Source of the DNA: Steinernema hermaphroditum
Taxonomy: Eukaryota > Nematoda > Chromadorea > Rhabditida > Steinernematidae
Reading direction: 5' to 3'
Assembly (NCBI GenBank): GCA_030435675.1
Contig: CM059623.1
Location: 15,517,705-15,581,704, forward strand
DNA: 64,000 nt
The notes beneath the pieces were generated by a model. That model did not search any database. It saw nothing but the letters and a program-made list of their open reading frames with translations, and was not told the origin of the DNA. The number at the start of each line of letters is the position of its first letter. The stretch's first letter is position 1. Shown here in pieces: positions 22,512 to 31,396 of the stretch. The position numbers and the translations under genes are program-made.

Positions 22512-23390
22512 AAATTTGTTTTCGTCATCATAGACCACACTATATAGTACAACCAGTCGGGTTTCGCGCCTTTTCGGTATTAATCGGATCAGCGGCCCCG
22601 CGCTCGTTTTCTATCTCTACTTTAGCTTTCATTGTCGATTAGAACTTACTACTTTTTGCCATATGTTTTTTTTTCACGATTTTACTTCATGAATCAAAGA
22701 CGTTACGCCTTGCATGACACCGATTAATAGACAACAGAGGATATCACTTGTAGACGGCTTCATTCCTGGCGCGGCGTTGATGTCGAACCGGTGGTAGACG
22801 GCGCGCTTCACGGGGCATCTGGGAATCGGCGAAACTCCAGAAATGGCGGCCGAACTTCTTCTTCTTCTCGGGGCGTTTGAGGAGGCTTCTGCGTCAGAGA
22901 AGGCTTCTGAGCTCGCATCTCCTACGGAGAGATGAGTACGTGGTTCGGGGGTTGCGTCTTCCTCAGTGTTGGTGTCCTCAGAGCGTCGGCGACCTTCGGG
23001 ATGATATCTCACGCAGCGTCGGACGTCGGATTTGTGGCGTCAAACATCTTGTTGTCAGTGGTGGTGGGACTACGGCTTCCGGGTGTCCCAAGTCCCTCTG
23101 GAAGCCGGAACACTCACAACTGCCACAGGATTTGCTGTCTGACCAGCCCGACGCTCAGAGAGCAACCGGAGAGACCGACCGCTCGCCACCGCGACACGAG
23201 TGAGACCCGCCATATGTTTGTATGTATGTGATAAATGTGACATTCCTTCCATCGGCTTCTGGTGTTTCGCGTAGCTTAGCTTTTGCGAGTGTTTCATGAA
23301 ATTCTGTCCTATGCAATAAAATGTTCCATTTATTGCAGAGTGAATCTCGTTCTAATGGAATGGTCGATGTAGCATGTGCTATGAATTTCA
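22512..23390 (+). pseudogene. GIY-YIG family, copy C 5' region (interrupted)
   Basis: Carries the conserved upstream block (22512-22657) and the first-segment homology resuming at 23209 (TGACATTCCTTCCATCGGC), up to the SESRSNGMVD-like stretch near 23380. The two parts are separated by a retroposon (22669-23208). Homology to copies A and B ends at about 23390. The 3' half of a copy is found inverted at 24012-24545. Confidence 0.5.
22669..23208 (-). mobile_element. Retroposon 'IPRCPVK', longest copy, with 11-bp target duplication
   Basis: Minus-oriented insertion flanked by GCCATATGTTT at 22658-22668 and 23209-23219. The left end is an oligo-T tract followed by CACGATTTTACTTCATGAA, i.e. an A-rich 3' tail on the minus strand. 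On that strand there is an open stretch of about 110 codons rich in Arg, Ser and Glu, ending near IPRCPVKRAVYHRFDINAAP and SLIHEVKS. The long variable target duplication, 3' tail and lack of inverted repeats indicate retroposition by LINE machinery. No known domain is recognised in the coding stretch. Confidence 0.7.
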
Positions 23391-23394
23391 CGCT

Positions 23395-23810
23395 CCAAGT
23401 TGGCCTCTAGATCAAGACCGTAGTTCCTTGGGGTCTTTTGCCAAGGTTCCTTATCTTCGACGGCCTCATTGTCGAGCACTCGTCTTCCCTTCGCGATTGG
23501 CGTCTTAGGAAGGAAGCTGTCTTTAAGCAACTTTCCGAATTTGTTATAAAACTGGACATTGCCGGGAAGTTCTTCCGGAACAATTGCCACATCTTGATGC
23601 TTCGATGCTTGGTGACGATCTGACCCTCCGTTTGATCAGCAGCGACTTCGTAAATGTTTGCTGCGATCTAGTGAGCCGCGTTGTCTGCTTTTCGCTTAAG
23701 CAGGATTCTGCGCGGCGCTTACTTAGAATACAATCAAACGACCAACGAAGTGGCGGTGTTCTGAGTGAGCTCATCTTCACCTGTGGCTTCTGGTAGTCTT
23801 CCGAAAAATA
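23395..23810 (-). other. Unrecognised coding-like remnant
   Basis: On the minus strand two adjoining frames read as protein-like sequence: IAANIYEVAADQTEGQIVTKH (about 23590-23650) and then AIVPEELPGNVQFYNKFGKL with GRRVLDNEAVEDKEPWQKTP (about 23420-23590). A frame change between them and several stops upstream indicate decay. No family is recognised. It separates the 5' and inverted 3' parts of GIY-YIG copy C. Confidence 0.35.
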
Positions 23811-24011
23811 TCCGATTTTAATCAGCGATTATAAGTTAGATCGCGCTCTGCGCCGAAAAAAGAAGATCAGCAGCTACTACGGTGATATACGGTTCTCCTT
23901 TGAGCATTATGAGATATCTTGCATGACGAATGTCATTTGATTCAAGAGTAAATGTATGTAAATGTATCATAAGTTAGCTTTATGCATCAAAAGAATTCTC
24001 TACACATAAAC

Positions 24012-24545
24012 AGATTCACTCACCGGTGGATTCTCGTAAGTTTTCATGGATTTGTTCCACTCATCCGTTCCGAGCTCCAGTTTCACATCTTCCGCAACAC
24101 TGTGCCTCCATTTATAAGTTGCTTGTAAGCTCTCTTCCTTCCCAGAGCCAGCCTTTTCAAATAATTCATCTTATCGTCGGGGGCGTTATTTCCGGCATCA
24201 ATATTAGTGAAGAGGAAACCTCGCGGTTCCAGCAATGTGATCAGTGCGGTCTCGGTCACAAGAGCCATCCAATCAGCACATTCTCGATAAATCAGGACGT
24301 AGTACAAGTCTACTCCGCCTATCTCACTGTGCTTGATCGTTTCCGTCTTCCGCGCATTAGTCACATCCCTGCTGCCCTGTCCTTAATTTTTGTGCTGGAA
24401 ACAGCGGTCAGAAATGAAGTGGGGTTGCTCAGTATTCTGCGGCTTCTTGAACGTTCCTTTGCCTATATATACAATGCTGGCAACAAAGTCTTCAAGTTTC
24501 GTTTCTTGCGGAGTTTCGTTCAGATGAGCTCCGTCCAGTGACATA
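24012..24545 (-). pseudogene. GIY-YIG family, copy C 3' region (inverted)
   Basis: Nearly identical, in inverted orientation, to 10445-10985 of copy A, including the donor and intron start after the last exon. It was therefore duplicated as DNA, not through RNA. It encodes MSLDGAHLNETPQ, VYIGKGTF, then an in-frame stop in KN-GQG just after the catalytic region (E to TAA), and continues GGVDLYYVLIYRECADWM and TETALITLLEPRGFLFTNI. The homology stops abruptly at both ends. Confidence 0.75.
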
Positions 24546-24865
24546 GCCACGACGAAAAACACAGTTACACAATCATTTTATTAATGTAATAATCAATAAA
24601 CAAAAACTTAGTACAATCAATCTGCGCGTTGTCTCTGCTTTCTAGGCTAGCGACTTCGTCTCTCTCACTCTTTTGAAGACGATATCGCGCTGTTTCGCTC
24701 GTCTGTGACCAGCATCATGAGTACTCCGATAACGGCACAGTGTAATTACGTATGGAGTTTATTGAAGTTAACGCCTTATCGACGTAACATCGTGTCTATC
24801 TGAACCCCTTGTACCTCATTCCTGTTCATAATAACTTTTGATTTCAGGTAAAATCTATCCTGTAA

Positions 24866-26779
24866 TGTTCCGTTCGTCGTTCAACGGCTTTCGCGTTTTG
24901 GTGGGCGTCGTCATGTCCCGAAGTTGGAATATCCGACTGGTGATACTAACGTGTTCATCCCAGAAGACCCGTCCATTAACGAGCTAGCTGATAAAGATGT
25001 ACCTAAAGACGTGAGCACTCACATGTCAGTACAATGTGTTTACGTATGGTCTTTGCTAAAGGTAACTCTGGATGATTTTAACGCTCTGTATGTAGTCATT
25101 TTCAGGCGATAGGGGCGAACGACCAACAGGTTGAACAAGGTCGGCGTCGTCCATCGTCCATTGGTTGGAATCGTCCATCCAAAGACAAATCAGACGCCAC
25201 ATCGCGAAACACCTGTTCAAGCCAGCGAAAGAAATTAAGTATTTGATTATGCCTCTGCAGCTTGGAAAAAGCTGGATTTTGGCAATTAGTAATGCTGATG
25301 TTGTTCAACCCTGGAAACGTAAGTGCATCTGTTTCTTGATGAATGTGACCAGCAGTGGATATTCTCATCTAAGTATCGGTCACTTTAGGTGAACCTCAAT
25401 AGCCGAACGGAGCAAATAATATTAACTATTGTCCGAATAGCCGCTGGTCGTCAGGACCAATTCGAGGAAGTGGGCGTTCTTCTGGCACCCACAGATGAAC
25501 TGTCCGGGTTGTTCATTGCCCACATAGTGGAGTGTTTTCTAAATGCGCCCGCGTGGATAGCCCAATACGGACTGGAACACAAGTTCGATATGGCAAACTT
25601 CGAGAACCGAATGGCGTGTTACCTAGGATCATTCAAGAAGCAGACAAAACAGAAGATTGTCTGGTATCTCTGCCATCAAATTTGTTAAGGAAGCGCTGAT
25701 TCCCATGATGCCACCACACGTAAGTCTAAGTGTCATTTTGTGGATTACCAAATGTTCAGGTAACACAAACCAGAAAAGTATGTTATCCACCATGCCCAAT
25801 GGAAATCAACACATCAGTACACGCTGTTCAGTACAAACTGGACACAATGCGGCATTACCATGACTATCATGACCGCTACTTCGTATGGTTAAGGACTTTT
25901 AATAATGTTTACAGTGCTCATTTCAGGCTTATAGAGCCGGTAACGTCTACACTCCCAACACGGCGATGGCGAAAGAGTTGTACAGAATGATCAACCCATC
26001 GTGTCTTGAGCAGCTGTCTTACGAGGATGTCGAACATCGAAAGCAATTCTTACGACAGACACTCCGCAACATCAGAACGGTAGAAGAACACAAACATCCT
26101 TATTTGAACGATCCAAAAGCTGAAAGACGAAGTTATGTGTATTTTCTGCTGGATGCCAGTCATCTTCCCAAGAATCCGCAGCACAGCAGCTTCGAAGACT
26201 TCATCGCAAGCATTATTTACATCGGGAAAGGAACGTGTGACAAGGCAGCGGGTGACGCTATCGGATTCACGCCTGGTCGATGCTTTCAGCACAAGGATGA
26301 AGGCAAAGGAACGAAGAACATAAAGAATGTGAGGAAGACACAAACGTTGAAGGACATAGAAGCGTGTGGACAAGATGTTCTGTACCTGCTGACTTACCGC
26401 AAATGCGCCCCGTGGATGTTTTCGTCATCGAGGAAGCACTCATCACGTTGCTGAAGCCCCGCTCCTTCCTAATCACGAACATCGACTCTGGAAAGGACAC
26501 CGCACGTTATTTAATGAACCATGTAGAGCGGATAGAACTAGGGAAGTTAGCTTTGAACCGGGCGTACAGGCAACTCAAGGATGGAGGATGCCGTCTTCAT
26601 AGCAAAATCGAAGATGTGAAGTTAGAACTGGGAAAGGATGACTGGAATACGTCTATGAAGATCTACGATGGTAAGTAAAGATCTTGTGAAGAAAGGTTGG
26701 CATTACAAAACAAAATGAGTATTATAACGAGAATATTTTAGAAACCCAACCGGATCGTCGTGCGCCAGCCCGTCCATGA
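24866..26779 (+). pseudogene. GIY-YIG nuclease family gene, copy D (most complete)
   Basis: The visible order is PKLEYPTGDTNVFIPEDPSI, then after an intron AKHLFKPAKEIKYLIMPLQL and SWILAISNADV, then (25389) RTEQIILTIVRIAAGRQDQF and ELSGLFIAHIVECFLNAPAW. A finger-like exon follows (VCYPPCPM then RHYHDYHDRYF), then AYRAGNVYTPN and the nuclease domain (RRSYVYFLLDAS, IIYIGKGT, GRCFQHKDEGKGT, YLLTYRKCAPWM, EEALITLLKPRSFLITNI). It ends YDETQPDRRAPARP at TGA 26777-26779 after a last intron (26675-26740). The frame slips at NADVV/NPGN near 25310 and by one missing base in a T4 run at about 26418. In the protease-like part the His is replaced (SW) and the catalytic Cys position is Ser. If the slips are sequence errors, this could be a functional gene. 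Confidence 0.65.
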
Positions 26780-27479
26780 AGAGAAATCAGTAGACTGGAG
26801 GATGAAACTGAACTAAAGGTTAAGATATTTTGTTGTTCGTTATTGTTTAATGATTTGCTGCATAAAGTAATATTTTTCTCTATCTTTGGCTCAAGTTGTT
26901 TTCTTACTATGAGGGTTCTCGGAATTCGAAAGTGTCGGCTTCCCGATGATATGACCACATCCCTTCGCTTGGCGTACTTCTTCTCGTGGGCGACTTCGGG
27001 CCATTCGGGATTCCAGGAAAGGTGATGAAGAGCGAAGGTGCTCGCGCTATTGCAGAGATGGCCATGTCGTCAAGGAACTTGACTCTTCCTCCGGGGTAGG
27101 AGTAGTAGGCAAGATTTGTTCAAGCAGGACGTCGCTGTTCGTAATTCTAATGGTTATGAAGAACTTGCCGCAGGTCATCGGCAGCTTTGGTTCGCATTTT
27201 TTTAATAGTTCCGCAACTTGGGGCGGAGCAGGCGGAGGAACTATCGGGTACCATATCTGCGTTGGCGCTTTCTCCGAAGGCGATGTCATCCAGCTGCTTC
27301 AAAGTAACTTCTTTGTCATCCGCATCTTCTTCCGCATCGGGCGTTTGGTTTTGGACCAAGTTGAGTTCTTTACCTTCGGCGAGAACTGTGTTCATCGCAC
27401 CGATTTTACATGGGCACAACCCGTTTGTTTCGAGGTCGGTGGCAGTTCTTCGGGGCTCCACTTCTCGGGGTTGGATCGT

Positions 27480-28669
27480 ATTGGTCGTCGATGTCCAAGA
27501 TCACAAGGGAGTGTGTAACGTGACGTCTTCGCCAGGCCTTCTCCTCCAGAATGTACCTAATTGCGCAATTTAGGATTCAGATATGACGATTTACACGGCC
27601 AAATGTCTTTGGTCCTCATTGGTGCTAATCGGTCCACATGCGGTCCTCGCAGAAAGCCGTCGTTCATTTCGATCCATGGGCGGCCGCCCAGTCCTGCTGG
27701 AACACTCGGACTTGATCTATGAAGTGTATTTCGGTCCAGAGAATCCGATTCTTCGCTAGGATCTCTTCCTGATAGATCTTAGGCCTTGATAGAGTCCATT
27801 TTCACAATTTGTTCAAGGAAAACAAGGGAATTTTCACCTGTTGCACAGATTTTGCCCCAAACCATCACAAAATAGAGGGAATTGCTTGTTTTTACGCACT
27901 TCTTACGCGGCGGGCCCTTGTGCAATAACTGGCGTTGACTCCGGCCATTGCAGATCACCTACATCATAAAAATCTGTTCATCCGAGAAAGCCACATTGGA
28001 AAATCCGGAGTCGCGTGCCGCGGCCTTCCGGTTTTTTAATTTTTCCGGTCTTTCAGCCTTTTTCTCCGGAAATGGCGGTGGAACTTCTTCTTCTCGGGGC
28101 GTGTGCGGCACAGCAGACGCTTCTGAGTTCGCATATTATTCGATTCCCAGATGCCCCGTGAAGCGCGCCGTCTACGACCGTTTCGACATCGACGCCACGT
28201 CAGGAATGAAGCCTGCAGAAAGACGCATCCTCTGTTTTGTCTATATTCGGTGTCGTGCAAAGCGAAATGCCTTTGATTCACGAAATAAAGTCAAAAAGTC
28301 AAAGTCAGCCTTTTTCTGACCGGTCAAAAGATATCTACGGCTCATTTTGTAGATTTCCAGCTGCCGATCTTCGCTAATAAGCGCACACATCGATTCACGG
28401 TTATTTCCGTGGACCTTTGCCAGCTTTCTAATGGAGCGCTCAGGATTCCGCTAGATTTTTTGTCGGATCAGTTTTCGGACAGCTGGATTTTTCGCGATCT
28501 TCCGTATTCCGTTTTGTGGACGGTTCTTGATCACGCCAGTCTCCTTGAATCGGTTCCGCTCTTGTTTGATGCTATACCGAGGCACTTTAATGTCCTTGCT
28601 GATGTCAGGGTTTGGCTGGAAAGCATTGTATAGTGCAACAATAGCAAAACGCAGTTTTTCTGAGACCAT
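27480..28669 (-). pseudogene. Mariner transposase pseudogene split by a retroposon
   Basis: Minus strand. The N-terminal HTH part starts MVSEKLRFAIVALYNAFQPN at 28669 and continues PRYSIKQERNRFKETG and SIRKLAKVHGNNRESM. After the insertion at 28066-28304 the catalytic half resumes: ADFSDEQIF-like sequence near 27980, YFVMVWGKICATGENSLVFL, RVFQQDWAAAHGSK (second Asp) and DIWPCKSSYLNP, which corresponds to the WPxxSPDLNP motif. Several stops and shifts are present (for example TAG after RQKI). It resembles the mariner/Tc1 group known from nematodes. Its inverted ends were not located. Confidence 0.8.
28066..28304 (+). mobile_element. Retroposon 'IPRCPVK', copy with inverted 5' end
   Basis: Flanked by a 13-bp direct repeat TCAGCCTTTTTCT (28053-28065 and 28305-28317), which is single-copy in the interrupted mariner gene. 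The 3' part (about 28139-28304) is in plus orientation and ends with ATAAAGTCAAAAAGTCAAAG. The 5' part (28066 to about 28133) matches the same family in the opposite orientation. A 5' inversion with a target duplication is the signature of twin priming by LINE machinery. Confidence 0.75.
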
Positions 28670-29109
28670 TTTGTTTCAGAATAAACGCGAATAACAGTCT
28701 CAGCAACAGTGAATAAGGGGTAAAAAGGAGTGGCAAACATGAACATACCGTTTAAAATTCCCAAAGGTGGCGCATAAAATTGCAAAAATCCAACATTTCG
28801 ATGCGTTGGAGAACTTTGTGAACACCCTGTATAATCGCGCGATTGCGCATCATCATCAGTTACGAATAAACACAATGTGAGCGACAGTCGGCTTAAGTGA
28901 GCACTCCGCACATTTGTCGAGAGGGATGTACGACCTGTAACAGGATTCACCTCTTACTAGTCTTCCCGTCTACCCGAAATGTTACACTGAAACATATCTC
29001 GCACGGCCTAGCGCTATTCATTCGAGAAATTAAACTCGTTAGACACTTTCGTCTTAAAGTGCTTATGTTGTTTATTCGGCGATGCCGGACAGTATTCATG
29101 GTTTAATTA

Positions 29110-29398
29110 CAGTAGCGAGTATAGAAATAGCCGCACCCCCTGCATAAATTTTCATTTGCCAATTTAGCGGAGCAACTGGGAATCTCAGAGAGAAATGCAC
29201 TAAACGCTATGGAAACGGCGTGGAACAACGGAAGAAACCTGAAGATTGCCGCATGGAAAATAAACAGCACTACCTTTCTGTTTGATAAGTTCTATATCTG
29301 ATAATGCTCTTGGTTTACTGCTCACATTTGAAATTCTGGGCTAAATTGGCAAAGGAAAATTTATGCAAGGGGTGCGGCTATTTCTATACTCGCCACTG
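29110..29398. mobile_element. Tc1/mariner-type MITE, 289 bp
   Basis: Inverted repeats of 59 bp start CAGTAGCGAGTATAGAAATA at 29110 and end with the complement ACTG at 29398, differing at only a few positions. It is inserted at TA: the paralogous site near 11693 (GCAATTATCTATGTCAATC) is uninterrupted. The left flank is TA and the right flank is CA, presumably a mutated TA. There is no coding capacity. Confidence 0.82.
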
Positions 29399-29443
29399 CA
29401 CCTATGTCAATCAAAGGCAATATTACATGCTTGAAACAACTTA

Positions 29444-29694
29444 CAAGGGACCTGTCTGATATGTCCGCCGAGTTAGGAGCTCAAATTTGGCATAGTAATA
29501 GGACTTCACAAGACTAATACAGAGCCAAAGGCTTTTCGCCTTAATGAGTGAATTTTCCCAATTTTTAATGCTTTTAACTAGGTTAAAGTCAACGACAGGC
29601 GAAAAGCCTTTGGCTCTGTATTAGTCTTGTGAAGTCCTATTACTATGCCAAATTTGAGCTCCTAACTCGGCGGACATATCACACAGGTCCCTTG
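29444..29694. mobile_element. CAAGGGACC foldback MITE with TTA duplication, 251 bp
   Basis: Almost perfect inverted arms of about 95 bp (CAAGGGACCTGTCTGATATG at left) around a 60-bp loop. It is flanked by TTA at 29441-29443 and 29695-29697. The uninterrupted relative at 11737 (AACATGTTAGTCAGCGATAC) has one TTA. The terminus CAAGGGA(A)CC and the TNA target match the 2.76-kb transposon at 12860-15619, so this may be mobilised by that family. Confidence 0.85.
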
Positions 29695-30519
29695 TTAGTC
29701 AGCCAAACAAGACAAAAGGATATTGTAATAAATCGAATCACCTTCTTCCGATTTGCCGTCTGTTATGATTTGCTTTTTATGCAAATCCTTACAAAGCTTC
29801 CATTTAAAGTCTTCGTCCAGTTGATAGCGCTGCAGTTGACCAGACGTTACACAACTGTCCAAGAGTTGATTGAAAGTTTCCTCGTAAGATAAATTGCCGT
29901 TGGTATTTGGTTCCAAAACGAGTGTAGTGAAATTAGGCATCCAGGTGGCCTTCAGGAGGAAGTCAAGGAACTTGCAGTTTAGCATGAGTTCCTTTGAAGT
30001 AATAGCGCAGCCCAAGTCGTAGTAGCTTTCATTATAGCGTATGATGTGCAGCTTGCGTATCGAGTCGAGGACTGTTCTGATCAGTTGTTGGTGCTTCGGA
30101 AATGCGCAATTCAACTCGACATGAACTCCTCTGCTCTCCTTCAGAACTGCACGGATTGCCGCAAACTTCTCCGGACACAGCTGGTGCCAATATTTCTTTG
30201 CCCTTGGACGCCCAAGGTGTTCAAAGTAGATAGTGTCGAACTCGTATGCCGCATCATCACAAGAGGGCGTTTTCGTAAAATCCTCCCAACTGACGCCTCC
30301 CGTCAGTTTAAACTGAACAGGCAAATTGTCGTGCATGTAGAAATACAAATTAATTTTTTTAGTGAATCGGAAAGAAGGGCGAGATATTTGATATGCGGCA
30401 TAGGCAACGCGGGACCAAGGGCTGTCCAATATATGCTCAAGACTGACAGCTTTTATGAGTGCGTTATCATAAAAGAGACTAAATACATGATGAATGAACG
30501 CAACGGGAACGGTATTCAT
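29695..30519 (-). CDS. VP-motif family gene, copy 4 (unrecognised, 274 aa)
   Basis: Minus-strand single-exon gene, 274 residues, starting MNTVPVAFIHHVFSLFYDNA at 30519. The open frame continues upstream to 30819, but alignment with the other three copies supports the start at 30519. The core VLKESRGVHVELNCAFPKHQ and MPNFTTLVLEPNTNGNLSYE is conserved. The stop codon TAA (29695-29697) is part of the target duplication of the adjacent MITE. The upstream motif TGCGATGCTT is at 30566-30575. Function unknown. Confidence 0.75.
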   Translation of the reverse strand: MNTVPVAFIHHVFSLFYDNALIKAVSLEHILDSPWSRVAYAAYQISRPSFRFTKKINLYFYMHDNLPVQFKLTGGVSWEDFTKTPSCDDAAYEFDTIYFEHLGRPRAKKYWHQLCPEKFAAIRAVLKESRGVHVELNCAFPKHQQLIRTVLDSIRKLHIIRYNESYYDLGCAITSKELMLNCKFLDFLLKATWMPNFTTLVLEPNTNGNLSYEETFNQLLDSCVTSGQLQRYQLDEDFKWKLCKDLHKKQIITDGKSEEGDSIYYNILLSCLAD

Positions 30520-30720
30520 GGCGACGATTCCACGAATGGCCAAACTCCATAAATGTACAACATGCTGCGATGCTTCGGTAGGTGCGAAAGGTCCTTGAGT
30601 GAAATCACGACATGACAGAGGCCAGGAAACAGATGCATCTCGAATGTGTCTTGGCGTCGGTGTCTTTGTCGGTAACGATAAGCTACAATTAGGCAAATGT
30701 CGGTGGCGCAAATGTCCTAG

Positions 30721-31072
30721 TGTCAGGGTTCCGCCCCGGCGTTCCCGCGTTTCGCGAAGCCGCCTATAAAAGGCGGCAGTCGCCAAGTACAAGAATGTTG
30801 CGAGGGGGTTGGAGTTCACTTGCCGCTCTCCGGCAATGGCTCCGGCCCGACTCTCTGCCCACCAGCAGAGAGTCGGCGATGCCCCTCGCCGCTCCTGCCC
30901 CTGTCTCCTCTGCCACCCGCCTCCGTGTCCCCGGCATTATCCATATCTCCCCCCTCTCCTATGTGATTTCTATTCTGACCTACACCAATAAAAGCACATT
31001 ATTAGACTGAGCTTGACCAGGGGAATCACACATGCCCTTGAGCACCGAACTCGGTGTCCCACGGACACGACA
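30721..31072 (+). mobile_element. Possible solo LTR
   Basis: A GC-rich block starting TGTCAGGGTTCCGCC and ending CA, with a TATA box (CCTATAAAAGG at about 30764) and a downstream AATAAAAG (30986) in the order expected for an LTR (promoter, R region, polyadenylation signal). No clear target duplication flanks it (CTAG against TTAG), and no gag or pol is nearby. It could instead be an ordinary Pol II promoter and short transcript unit. Confidence 0.25.
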
Positions 31073-31396
31073 TTAGTACCGAAGAAGTGCAAACTGGAGG
31101 TAGAGAAGAAGAAGAGTAGTCGTGGAAGTGTTTTGTTATTTATTCAGTCATGAACATAACGTTATGTAGTCTATAGTTGTCAGTTTAAAAAGGCAATAAA
31201 ACCTCTTTGTCTTTTGAATGTTGACCTTCCATTGGCGGTCGGTAGGATGCCATACTTTCATGCAACACTGAAATGATAACCTGATTCCTGACCGAAACAG
31301 AAACTACATATGAAGAACTTTATTAAATACATTTGAAAATTACAATACGCTTTGCACTTCGTTGTCTAAGATACGAATATTGCGCAATTTTACATT

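Noticed and set aside
27047..27461. Proline-rich and acidic open frames as a host gene
   Set aside because: They are short and overlapping, lie just beyond the 3' end of the mariner pseudogene, and have no splice support or recognisable domain.
30609..30819. N-terminal extension of VP-motif copy 4 to 30819
   Set aside because: The other three copies start at the aligned MNxVP codon; the extension reads into unrelated upstream sequence and the possible LTR.
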